Below are positions 12,574 through 24,479 of a stretch of 64,000 nucleotides of DNA, piece after piece; position 1 is the stretch's first letter, and every line of letters begins with the position of its first letter. The notes beneath the pieces were generated by a model. That model did not search any database and had not been told where the DNA came from. It was given only the letters and a program-made list of their open reading frames with translations. Made by a program: the position numbers and the translations under genes. Source of the DNA: Gorsachius magnificus (lineage: Eukaryota; Chordata; Aves; Pelecaniformes; Ardeidae). The stretch lies in assembly GCA_034008185.1 (NCBI GenBank), contig CM067082.1, positions 13,810,984 to 13,874,983 of the forward strand, in the 5' to 3' direction.

Positions 12574-12810
12574 CCGTTACAAGGAATCATCTGTTTCTTC
12601 CTGGTAGTCTTGAATGGCTGAGGGTTAGGTGGACCAGATCCTTTTGCTGGTTTGCCTAACCCTAAATCTTTTATAAGAAAATGACTTACAGTTTGCTGGG
12701 TGCTATCTGGCATGCCGGACCACTGGCATTTTCTTCTTAAAGGTGACCCATACCTTCTGTTCTGATACCAACACCTGTGGGGTGGTAGACCATACAATGG
12801 CAATAAAAGC

Positions 12811-15800
12811 TTGTTTCAGGGCCAGAATAGAAAAGGTCTGTCTCTATTAGTTTTGGGATTTAAGACTACAGTTGATTAACAATCACCATTCCACAGGCAG
12901 AGCTGTGCTTTGTAGTGGGTATTAAAGAAAAGGCAGTATTTTCATTCAGCATAATTTTTTTTTTTTTTTGAGCAGGGCATAAGCTTCCAGGGGAGAAGAT
13001 AAGGTGATAGGAACCTTCCAGTACGTGGAAGTAGGGTATCTGAAATCTTGGAATTAAACCAGAAACATCTAAACCAGTGATAGAAACAAAATATATCAGT
13101 GAGAGAAAATGAGCCCTGTAAGGCAGAGTAAAGGAAGAAACCTCTAATATACACCCATTTTTCCATAGCTAGGAGGCAGGATAGGGAACAAGAAAAGGCC
13201 ATAAGACAATTGGGTAAACTGCTATGGCAATTGCTATAGAAAGCTCATAATGAAACTTTGCAAAGTGAAACTAGAGAGGGTCCCAGTCCTACTTGGCATT
13301 CCCTTTGCTGATTGCCTGCATTTGTTATTCATTTCGGAAAACTCTTTGAATAGAAATTAAGAAAAAAAAACCTAACAAACCAAACAAACCCTGCTGTTTA
13401 TTCCAGCTAATATATAGAAAGTCAGCGGAAGATTTAGGAACATCATGAATGCCAAGTTAGACATTAAATTTGTAGTTTAGTTGGCTTTAGCATTTTGGAA
13501 GATGACATTTGAATGTCACATTAATTTAGGGCTAGGAGCCTATATTTACAAGAAGGTCTTAAACAGAGCATTCATTTTAGTTTTAATTAAATCTTTTGCT
13601 CTCTTTTTTTTTTAAAGGAAACAAAACAAAGCACTGACTATAAAGTTCCATTGAATATGTTTATTCTGTTACTTTTTGTTTTGCTAATACTCGCTCCAAA
13701 TACTGCTTCATTCTACTGCTTTTTTTGAAAAGAAATTTAATTCCACAAAAGGCAACAGCTTTAATTTCGTCTTTCTTACCATAGTAGAAAGTTCAAAATG
13801 AAAGACTGATGACATTCCTCAAGTTTCTAGTCTCTTTCCTAAGCCCTGGGAGAGATGGCCTCATTTTGCTTGCTTACTCAGGTGAGTAGACTCTTGCCAT
13901 GAGCTCTTGGCAAGACTCACCAGTGGTCAGCAAAGAGTTAAGACGGTGTGAGAAATGGTACGGCTGGGGTCCCAGCACACTGAAATCTACTCACCTAATG
14001 CCAGACTTTAATGTTAGCTTTACCCTAAAATGATTATCTAAAGGGTGGGAAACAAACTCTTCAGCTTGTAAAGCAAAAAGATTGGTTGGAAACAAAATCC
14101 AAGCTGCTTCAGTAGGCCTGATCCAGTTGCTCTGATTCATCAAGTGAAAACAAGCCATTTGCCATCTGGTAATTACCTTGGGGACCGAGGTGTAAATCCC
14201 TGTTCCTTAATCTTCCCCTGTTTAAGAAAACATTCTCTCCTAGGTGGTCCAGATGGCGGGAGGCCTTCAGACAATGCATAGAGGTGACCAGTGATGGGTT
14301 GCTTCAGCACAGCAGGAGGTCCCCGGGGCACGCACGTGGAGGGAGGGAGAGGTCTCCTTTGCAAACGGTTTGTCAGACAGCTGACAAGTACCGTGTATGC
14401 ATGTGTGAGAAAGCTCTCTGTGGGATCACACAGCAATCCTGCATGAAACACCCCCAACCCTAGGCTGCTGGAGACAGTCAGTGAGGATGGGAATAGGTAC
14501 AGGCAGAACAGACCGACACAGTTATTTTTTCTCTCTGTCTCTCTCTTTCTATTTATTTATGCATCTAAACTATGGTTGAAATGCCTCTCTCCAGTGGTGC
14601 TGATTAAATGACAACCGTATCTATCCTTCCCCCCTAAGTTCAAAGAGACATTCCCTGTTTTCTTTAGAAATCCAAGCTAAGGAGAAGAGACCTTGGCCAG
14701 GCATCTGAACCGGCCATCACAAGAAAGAAGAAACAACATTATTTTAGAGGCTGTTTAGTTACGGTATCTGCAGCGCTTCCCTCCAAGAAGGATACTCTTC
14801 CTTCTTCTCTTGTGACTTTAAAAGTAGCCAGAGGCTAAATTAGGCCACTGGAAGAGAGAGGCTGCTGTTTCTCTAACTCTGACCTGGGTTGCTTATGTAG
14901 TCCTTGGAAGATGTCAAAGAGCTCAGTATGGGTTTTTAAGCCTCCTTTTAATTGCATCTCACCATGCTGGTGGTGCAGGTCATCACCAGGGGGATGCCAC
15001 CTGCTCCACCATTGCGCCGACTATCAGGTGGTGTTACTTTAACTCTGAAAAGGGAAGAGAGGAACCAGGTGGAGCAGGGACCATTTTTTTCCTATGCTCA
15101 TCTCCCTTGTATGCTCACAGCTTTAATTTCCCCCTCCTCTGTTGTCCTACCTGGAGACAGTCACTATGCAAGCAGCAAAGATGCAGCGTTGGCATGAATT
15201 AACAACTGAACTAACAGGGAGGCAGATGAAAGTATTTTGGAGAGCTGCTGCTGTCAGATAGGAAATCATAGCTCCTTGATTTCACCAGGGTGTGGATCAG
15301 ACACTGCAGATCACCCAGCCCTCAGATAATCCACCCTCTTCTAAAGGCACTATGACTGAACAGAAGTCATCAAATAACCTGCACTCACAGATAACCTTTG
15401 GATAACCTCCATGCCTTCAGAGCTGCTGCACAAAGTCACAGATGGGAGCAACGAGACATCTCAGGGCCAGGGGATCCCAATGGGAGCAACAAGCAGGACC
15501 TGGAAAAAAGAGAGAAAAGAGAGGGAAGACAGGTCTGAGGAGTAAATTTCCCCTCCCATTGGCTCTAAATGGGTGTAACCCACTGATGCAGAAGAGTAGG
15601 TTTTCTTACAGGCATTAGACTAGTGGGTGCAAAAGACTTAGTTAACATTGCCTGACAGGAGAGTTAAGACCCAGGGATATCTGCGCAGCTTTGAGGTCCC
15701 AAGGGGGAAAAGACAGAGGGCTGATACTTGCGCCCCAAACTCATTGCCCATTCTGTTCTTCTCTACCACAAGTTCAGGTGCCCAGAAAGGCAACCAAGGA

Positions 15801-16014
15801 AAGTAGGACACCATTTCATCCCCTTGCAGGGATCTTGGCAAGGGCATATTCTACCCTGAGAAGTTTGTGCCTTTCTGGTGATGTCGCAGTGGGCTTACAC
15901 ACCGAAGGTCAGCCAAATGGTGCCCTTTTTGGAGCATTTGAATGAATTGCTTCAACTGGCTCTGAAGTGTGTCTTTCATGCTCAAATAACGTTTTTCTTG
16001 TGTGTTTCCCACAG
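12811..16014. other. Non-coding stretch
   Basis: No gene recognised. It contains a T15 run at 12955-12969 and several AT-rich, CpG-poor blocks (13340-13800). Open frames at 14173-14457 (minus) and 14952-15197 (plus) are short and lack domains. Confidence 0.5.
12955..12969. repeat. Poly-T run (T15)
   Basis: Homopolymer of 15 T, about 145 bp beyond the 5' edge of the minus-strand CR1. No clear link to that insertion. Confidence 0.9.
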
Positions 16015-16091
16015 AAATGTCGTATCGGAGCTATTCACAAAACCTGGCCAAATGTCACTGTGAAAGTGCCACACAGGAGCCTTTGCTTACA
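16015..16091 (+). CDS. Candidate small exon of an unrecognised gene
   Basis: The segment has the architecture of an internal or first coding exon. A pyrimidine-rich tract ends in TTTCCCACAG at 16014, and a strong donor GTGAGTAAG begins at 16092. An ATG at 16017-16019 with G at -3 opens a frame of exactly 25 codons to the donor, starting MSYRSYSQNLAKCHC. The frame beginning at 16015 (KCRIGAIHKTW) is also open. I do not recognise the peptide, and short open segments between chance splice sites are common in 64 kb, so this is only a candidate. Comparison with other birds or RNA-seq junctions would decide. Confidence 0.2.
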
Positions 16092-17286
16092 GTGAGTAAG
16101 TCCATTGATTTCAACAGGGCAATCCACATCATCCTGGGAAAATTATTGATTGACACTGTTGAAAAAAAATAATTAAAAGTCAGCTAGTCTGTCCTTTTAA
16201 GCTGAATTAGAAATTGTCATTGCTATCTGATAGTGTTTGAAAATAAATTAACAAGTGATAATAACCATCTTTGTTCCTGCCAGAAGTGCAGTATATGAAG
16301 TTTTTAAAGCAATTCTGTCCTGCATGAGTTGCTGTTGAACTTGGAATGATCTAAAAACAAAAGCTATTTTATGAGATGTAGGCAGTAGGAGGCAAATTTA
16401 AAGCTTACAATTTCCTGACTTTGCAGTGTTTCCCCTTTTCCTTCCAATTTGAAGTAGTGCCTGAGGTGTTCTGACATTTTTTTTTCCCCCTGTGTGATAT
16501 ACCTGCAAGGAGCAGAATATTTCCAACCTGTATTGATTAAGCTTGATTGTACCTTTCCTAAAATCAAAAGATGATTCTATCAATATTTTCAAATACCAAA
16601 GGAGGTCAATTTCCTAAACTTAATTTTAATTTCTAAATATTTTTCTTTTAAAGCAAATTTCTTGACCGTGTGTATAACACTAAGGAATGAGTTATCCCAG
16701 TTAAAATTACTTAGGACCACAGGTATGCTTCTGGTTAGGCATTGACATCCCAGTCTGGCTGTACAAAGTCTCTAAGTGATAATCTTGCCATTGACTGAGA
16801 TGTATGAATGACTGAAATTTGACCGGTGATTCTGAAAATCAATTTTTTTTCCTATTCTTCTCATTGCTGTGCCCACATGTTTTTAGTATTTTTTAAAAAT
16901 AAATATACAGAGTATGGCAAATGATTTAGTCCTGATATTTTTTCTTTTTTCAAAAACCTGTGAAAAAATTTTAAGCAATTGCTGGAATTAAAACAATATT
17001 CCATGACGAAGGGTTAAAAAAGGCTAATTAGAAAATGCTGAAAGAAACTTATAATTACTGAGAAATTTTACAAATGTTTTTGCCAAAAAATAATATCTTG
17101 AATTTAGCTGCAAAACCTTGTGCTGTCATGCTTGGCAAGTATGTTAGATGTCTTTAAAATTTGCCACAAATCCACTGTTGACATGACTGCCTATTCCAAT
17201 AGCACATGCCAAATGGATTTCCTCTATGGAATATCAGCCACTAATTTGGTCTGATTGGCACTAAGTCTCATTCTTCTCTCACTTAC
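16092..17286. other. AT-rich non-coding stretch
   Basis: No gene or repeat recognised. The sequence is strongly AT-rich with very few CpG, particularly 16850-17280. Confidence 0.5.
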
Positions 17287-17987
17287 AATGTTTTTGATTT
17301 TGAACTCCTCCAGCGCCGTTACTGGTATAACACTGGGTGCACAGTGGGTTTGCAGGGGGTGAGTTTTAAATCGGGGCTGTCAGGAGGTGGTGTTCCACCT
17401 TTACGGAACTCCAGTTTCCCCAGTGGGATGATGTTTTTTCCCTACTCGAGACTGTGAAGCTCCGATATACTGTAAGATATCGTTACTATTCTACTCAATT
17501 ACACCCACCTCCAACATGGCGTTTGCAAGCATGATCTCTTCTTCCTTCTGCAGTTTCTTACCAAATTCACACATGTGAATTTTAGGTCAAATAAATTCTC
17601 CCTGACCTCAACATCGAGAATGTGCAAATTATTAACAAGGTTGATGTAATTGCATGAAGACTTGTAAATCTCAAGTACAAAAACCTTTCCATCGATATTC
17701 TACAAATCCCCCAACCCAGTTTCCAGCAGCCAGCTACGAACTCAGTGTTCATGGATCTAGACTTTTTCTTCCCATGCGGTGTATTTATTGCTGCAAAGGA
17801 GCAGTTTAGTCCCTTTACAAAGCCTGTACCTTTGGAAGTGTGAGAAGGCACACGTGCACTTAGGAACACTAAAGATACATTACAGACAGTATTGCAACGC
17901 TTATCAACTGGTTTATGAACAATCTTAATTTTTCTACAGAACTTTTGCAAATCATTTATCCCTTTTGAAGGGATCACACCATCTGAA
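17287..17987 (-). pseudogene. Candidate decayed protein-coding sequence, product unknown
   Basis: The minus strand here reads protein-like in successive segments of different frames. A 140-codon frame runs 18004-17582. Its first part, roughly 17987-17740, looks coding (for example GINDLQKFCRKIKIVHKP). A second frame is open 17699-17499 and looks coding at its start (NIDGKVFVLEIYKSSC). A third is open 17586-17491 and ends in a TAG at 17493-17491 (EFGKKLQKEEEIMLANAM). The join points suggest a nonsense codon at 17702-17700 and at least two frameshifts. A good acceptor (CCCTCCTTTCAG) would place an exon start at 17987, and a GTAAGT donor lies just beyond 17287. So this may be an old exon of a lost gene, or a retrocopy. 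I do not recognise the family. Chance is possible, because no single frame carries the whole signal. Confidence 0.35.
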
Positions 17988-20900
17988 CTGAAAGGAGGGA
18001 ACATGATATTAACCTGAAGGCTTATTAAACTGTGCTGTGGTTATAAATTTTGTGGAATTCCTTTGTATTTACAGTAACTGCCAAAACCGATTTAATCCTT
18101 TAAGGCTTCAAGATGTACATTTCTTGGCTTGTGTGCTGGGACATTTTCATACTGGAAAATGATGTATATTTTCCATATACACTGTGGGCTTCTTAGAAGA
18201 ATGGGTAAAATCTACTTATTTTGGGGATAATGTAAAGACTGAGAAGCCAGGAAAGAGAATGGGAATTCAAAGGGACAATTGACTCATGTCCCAGACATTG
18301 GGATATGGACTGAAATAAATGTGGGCACTGGGATTTAACAACTAAGTGCATCCAAGGCTTTGCCTGAGCATGGAAGACCTTTATGCTTTCCCTACAGCCA
18401 TGTAGGGAGAATCAGTGTGGGGATGACTGTATTCCTATAAGCATGCTTATACCCATGCAGCTTGTTATGGGGCATTTTAAACATCTATACATACGTATGG
18501 TGATAGCAAATGCCAAGGGATCTTCAAGAGCTCAGAAGTGAAACAAGCCTCATGCAGAAATTGAAATATAGAAGGAAAAGGGTATTGAGGGAAAAGGAAG
18601 CTGCAGGTTATTAACATTGCTACTATTTGTAGATTAAGTATGGGATTGATGATTTATTAACAATCTCTTACTTTGCAAGAAAATAAATAAGGCTTTTGTA
18701 ATGCCTTTTTTTTCCCCCAGCATGGTGAGGGGTAAGACTAGTTGAAACATTTGTATCTTTTTTTTTTTAAAGGAGAGCAGGTTTTCACTGAAATGAAAGT
18801 AGGCACAGAAAATGTTGCCTTTCATTTAAAAAAAAAATCAGCATTGATTAATTTCTGCATTTAATTATTTTTTTGCTAATTATTTCTGTTGATTCCACTC
18901 TGAAGATGATCCTGGCTCCTGCTGGAGTCAGTGAGAGTTTTGCCATTGACTCTACACAACATAGATATAAGATAGATACTACATTTGCATTATAAGTCCA
19001 GGTTGTTATAATTAGAAGTGAGTTTAAATGCTGGTATTTTACTCTGCATCACAAGTTTCCAAAAAGTCTCATATTGTCTGGAGCTGTGATTTTGGTTTGG
19101 GCCCACCTCCAGGGCAGGGAGAGGCTGATTAGCTGTAGAATCTGTCTGAGATCTTGGTCAGCAATATTTTTATATTTTTGTGGTTCAAATGATGTATGCT
19201 GTACTATGAAAGGAATACTTTTCACTCATTAATCATATTTCAGAAAATGGGAAGCACATGATAACTAAACAAACCAAAGCACGAAAATGAAGACAAGAAC
19301 TATGGTAAGTTAGCCAGTGTGAAAACCTTCATTGGACCAAGAAACACAATGAGGAAGAAAAAGATTCTTGATGAAAAATTGCACAGGCTTTTTGTTCTTG
19401 TCGATGCTATTTTTTTTTTTCCTGCAGATGTCTTTATATGTTATTAGTCTAATAAACATTATAAAATATTAGCTATTGGTCTTTTAGTAAAAATAACTAA
19501 GAAAAGGTACAGTTTGTTTCTAAAATCTTTGGAAGAAAAGCATAAGCATATATTAAGAGACGTCTTATAGTGATGTTGATATAATAAATCGTTCTACTGA
19601 ATATGACTATTGTTTGGTTTTTAGGGATTTCACAACCTAGGCAGAATACATTGTCTTAAAAAACTTCAACGCTAAGTAACTGAAACTTTACCTCTACTTA
19701 CCAACCATAACTTGAGCTCAAAGTTTTGGGTTTTTGCTGGCAGTGAAAGGTTTTGAAGTAATGTGGAGCATGTATCTCCCACCACCCTTTGATGACAGAA
19801 GCATCTGCTGCACTAGAGAAAAGTCAGTCCCTGACTGCTCTTTAATGTGATTCTTTCCATAGTTTATCCTTCCTTGCTTCTCACAGCCAGCAGTTCAGGG
19901 CTTCCCACATCCAAGAGAGGATGATTTTTAGCAGTCCTGGATAGCTCCAGGAAGGGTTTTCAAGAGCCAGTTAATGCTTTTAGGCTCCACAGCGCTCTTT
20001 GGAAGGAATCCCACATTGTGCTTGTGCACCAGAGAAAAGTGCTTTCTTCAGGTTTGTTTTAAACAAAGGGTTTAAGCTTGCTGGCTTCCCTCAGGCACCC
20101 TGAAGGAATTGCTTTACGAGAAATAAGCAGTATTTGCTTCATTCTGGATATTATAAGCCCATGTTCATAGTCTTGTAGACTGTCAGTCAAGCTCAGGCTC
20201 CAGCACCAATGTGTTGCTCAGGAAGAGACGAGCTCAGTATATCTGCCAGGGGATGAGGCTGTGGTGGGCTTATTCCTCTCTGTGCCTGAGTTATGCAGAC
20301 CATGTGGAAAAAAAACACTAGGTGTGCGTGGGGCTTTCCTTTGGGGAACCTGGGAGGTCTTTGCCATTTTGTAGGTAAAGTACCTTACACGTGGAAGAAC
20401 CAAGTTGAGGAAAATGGGCTGAAACTAGCACTTTGAGTATGACCTTTGTTTTTTAATGACAGTAAAAGCTGAGTTTTTAAATGGTGGATGTTGCCGTTCT
20501 TTGATTTCTATTTTCTTGCCATATGCTCTTGTCTTTGGTTGTAAACAGAAAAAAACCCACAAAACCTAAGAGACAAAAGGAAGGAGGCACTTTTTGTGAG
20601 ATCCCAAAGGTCAAGAGAAAACAACTTCCAGTGATCTAGTGGTGGGGAGAGCCTGGGTAGGAACCAAATAGATATACTGCATCCAGTGAGAAAGTGCGGG
20701 GAAGAAGGCAAGCCTTAGATGGAAGGAGGGACTTTGAGCACGTGTGTGTGCACATGTATCTGTAAAGCAAAACTGAGCTCCAGAGTGATTTATTTATTTG
20801 CAAACACTTCTCATTTGGAGGGCCTCCTGAGATGCCCATCTCATCTTCACAGGGGTCTCCATCTTGCTTTTAAAATGAAGAATGATGTATAAGGCTGTAA

Positions 20901-21364
20901 AATGAGGAAATACATTTCTTTGTGAAAAAAAGCCTAGCCAGGGTGCCTCACCACAAGACATGCTTCTAGCAAAATCACAAGGACTGTAGTCACCAGGAAT
21001 CTGGACAAATCATTAGGAGACAGCAGGAAGCTTGAAGTGATAGGATGGACTGGTACACAACATTTGGTTAATAAGCAGTCAAAGTATAACAACAATGACT
21101 TTCCTAGGGAAAAAGTCTTAAACTCTGTGTGTTCTGTTGCTGATGGATCAATGGCCATGGTGAATCTTCAGGCTTATAAATGTTAACACACCCGAAGCTC
21201 TGTGGATAAGCTAAAAAATTGTAGGTTACTCTTTGCTAGATTGTGGCAATGAGGTACCATTGTCATGACTTCTATGACAAAAAAATACTACTTTTAGAGT
21301 TTGATTTTAGTGTCCCAAACATCTGGGAACAGTGATCAGTGATCAGTTTTTTTAACATTTACAT
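17988..21364. other. Non-coding stretch
   Basis: No gene recognised. AT-rich with short T runs. Open frames are 60-75 codons and lie mostly on the minus strand without domain or splice context. Confidence 0.55.
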
Positions 21365-21422
21365 TTGGACTTGATGATCTTAAAGGTCTTTTCCAACCTA
21401 GATGGTTCTGTGATTCTATGAT
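21365..21422 (+). mobile_element. CR1 3' tail fragment
   Basis: Only the last 58 bp of a CR1 copy remain: TTGGACTTGATGATCTTAAA, then the CTTTTCCAACCTAGATGG block and one terminal GATTCTATGA unit. This is extreme 5' truncation, as often seen for LINEs. Confidence 0.92.
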
Positions 21423-24400
21423 CACATTTAATCAACACATTTATGTTTTTACAGTATAGGTGACACATAAATTGCCAAATTCACTTCTACAATGATTTTA
21501 TGCTAGGGAAGTTTTACCTAGCAAATTTAAGGCTATCCTCATCTTTTAGAATAAACAAGCACTTAATAAAGCCATTCCATAAAATCTTGCTAAACAAAAT
21601 TGGTGCCTAAACTTTTGACTTGCAAGGGAAACTGCATTCAAGTATAATTTTGAAAGCTTTTGCAAAAAAAATTACAGTAAGATATTCCTTGGATTTGATG
21701 AGTCTGAAATCCCATAATTCTATGAGTTAGACTAATACAATTATGTGTTTATATAAAAATATGGCAGTTATTCTTTCACAAGAGTGCTTACTATATTTTT
21801 TCAGTGATTTCCTTCCAAAAACATTTTCAGCAGTTATGAGTATCTGGGCTGAAGCTGTCCCCATGTAACAGTTGTATTTTGCAGTACTACAGACTGGCTC
21901 CAGGGAAACCGCCGTGGTCTCTCTGTTCCCAGGGCTTAAAAGCTCTATTGATATGATAGACCATAACGATTCAGAATGAGGATTATGGTCTAACAGTAAA
22001 TAGCATGGTATTAGGCATGTACCATAATATAGTTACTATGATTTTTTATGACATATTCCTGGAAGCCTCATTCATTTGTGTAATAATAACTCAGCCAGCA
22101 TAACTTGTGTGTAGAAAGAGTAGGATTATGCTTTGGGAATGCAAATAGGAATTGCATTGGTGCAGGTTGGAGATGCAGAACAATGGAAAGCAGAGGCTGC
22201 ATGATTCTTAATGGGAATTGGTGGCCTATGCATTTTATTCTGAATGTATCTTTTTGTATTCTTAACTGTATACTTCTGTAGCCCTCCAGAAATTCAGATT
22301 TTGTATAAATACGGGCTTCCAGAGTATATAGCAGGGTGCAAGCCAAAATGAAGCGCTAGAGGTCCTTTCCCTCTCAACTTCCCTTCACTGTGGGGAAACA
22401 GGTGACTAAACCTAATTCAGTCTTATATTATTCATAGCTCTATAGCTACTCTTTGGTTTTTACACTTGCATGGAATAAAGTAAAGAACTTAATTCCAGGT
22501 GATTTTTTCCAAACAGGGACAAATTTCACTTCTTAGAAGTCAGAAGCAAGACCGTATGTGGCAGATGATGTTGGTGGCTTAGTAGGATTTAGCCACAGTG
22601 GAGGGAAGGTTAATATTCTTAGAACAAGCAGAAGCTCTAGAGCATTATGTTTCATTTGTAATGTCCAAGTATATCACTGATAAACTTTTGAGAGTGATTT
22701 CATGGTTCACTGACACTAGTAGGAACAGTTTTCTGATTTTATTTTTTAAGAGTACTTTCCTCCCTAAGATGGGAAGTGTCTGTGGATGCACCACAAGGGT
22801 GTGTTTTACAGAGAGGTTATACAGAGAGGCCAGGAAAAAGGAGGCTTCAACTGTTCTTTTCTCTGTTCAAAGAAAGGATGAACAGGAGGGCTGACCTGTT
22901 TAGTAAAAAACAAAAGAAAGGAGAATTTGAAACAAAAAATAATTGTAGTTGTGGATGAAATAAAGATTCTGGATGGAGCCATAATCAGAAGGCAAGTCAG
23001 AGGATAATGCCATGAAATTGCAGAGTAAACATCTGAGTGTACACAATGTTTCTTGGTGGCTGCAGTCACTACCAAGCACCAACAAAGTGCTTTCTTAACC
23101 CCACGAGCTCTTACTTCTTTCTAAGGTCAGAAACAAGCAGCGTTTGCAGTCTTGATGCTGAGTTTCCAGATACAAAAAGAATAAATACTTATTTTCAACC
23201 TACACAAATTAGTGTATAAGAAGAAACCAATCTAGAAAAAAGGGTATGTTGTCCAAATGAGAACTCGGCATTTATGTGTGTCTTGTCTGCAGCCCTCTTC
23301 CCAACACTGGGCAAAAACATGGCTGTTGCTGCCCTCAGCAGAGATCTGAATAGAGAAGAGGTCAACCTCACATCTCAGCTCTTAAGAGGCTCTTAGACAT
23401 GCAAACAGACTTAATGACTAGAAAGCTAAACTCACCACACTCAGTTACAGTTCAGCCAAAGAGAATGGTATTCCACATGATTTATGTGACATTGTGTGTG
23501 GTAAGGGAGTGTGTTAATGTATTTTTTCACCCCATATTTATTGCCTGGCTAGACTTCTCTTGTTCTGACCATGTGCTCTTCTCCGACAGATCAGGAAAGT
23601 CATAATAAGCAACTGCTTCTTTTCTACAAACACTCTTGCATTTGGACCCTCACAAGATCAATCTTCCCTCTGTTTCTCTTCCCATGGAACAATGCCATGA
23701 AGGAGAAGAGTTGGAGACTGTCAGAAACTGTGACCTATTTTAAAGATGCTGGAACATAGTGTGCGATGTTCATGCTCTTTGATCAAAAACTCTCTTTAGT
23801 TTTCCATAGGCAATATTCCTACAGCTGAGACAGAACACAAAACAAGAACTCTTGTTGTGGTACGCTAAGTGGCTTCTCTGGAGAAGCAGCTCATCAGCCG
23901 CAGCAGCTAATCAGGAGAAGTGCAAAGGAAAATCGGGATGCCTGAGCCTTCACCTGTGCAGCCACAGTCGATGGAGTCAACAGAAAGGGACAAAGTCCTG
24001 AAGAGTGACACTTTGCTAAACTGATCATACTCTGAATGATACTCCATATGGTAAAGTCTGGGCCTTGGGTTTATAAACTGTGGGTTTAGACTTGATCTCC
24101 TTGATAGAATTTAGCACTAAATCTACTGAAATTATCTTAAAATATTTGGCTATAGTTAAATTGTATTTAACTTGAAATAGGAACTGCTGTGCAGTGGCAT
24201 CATAGACTTTAAAAATAAAGACTCAGTATACTAACTTGGCGCAATCAACCAGAGTGATTAGGCATTATCAATAAATATTCATCCACTCTGCTAAGTGCAT
24301 GGAAAATCTCCCTCCCTGCAGGTGTTATCTCCTTCCCCAAGTCCTCTCCCAGTGCCCCATCTCATTTACCATTTGATGCTGCTAATGCAATGTACCTTTG

Positions 24401-24479
24401 TGAGATGGAGGCTCTGCGTTATTGTCTGTAATCAGAACATTTAAAATATTTTGTGGGGACACATATTGCATTTAGGAAC
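21423..24479. other. Non-coding stretch
   Basis: No gene or known repeat recognised. The block at 24180-24420 is AT-rich and CpG-poor, with the look of a conserved non-coding element, but this cannot be shown from one sequence. Confidence 0.5.

Larger units (their letters stand above)
10995..12810 (-). mobile_element. CR1 LINE, 5' part (ORF1 esterase plus ORF2 endonuclease), internally deleted and lacking its 3' end
   Basis: Read on the minus strand, this is the 5' half of a CR1 element. From high to low coordinate it has: ORF1 C-terminal sequence (about 12800-12060) with the esterase-type HVGTN motif; the inter-ORF junction; the ORF2 endonuclease (about 11930-11270, including LKCLHANACSMGNKYDEL and LVLMGDFN); then a jump to RT sequence near the QGS box (QGSILGPVLFKIFINDL) at about 11190-11000. 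The RT N-terminal part between endonuclease and QGS box is missing. The element stops near 10995 with no CR1 3' tail. Frames are broken many times, so this is an old copy. The 12560-12810 edge is assigned by continuity and could be shorter. Confidence 0.92.
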
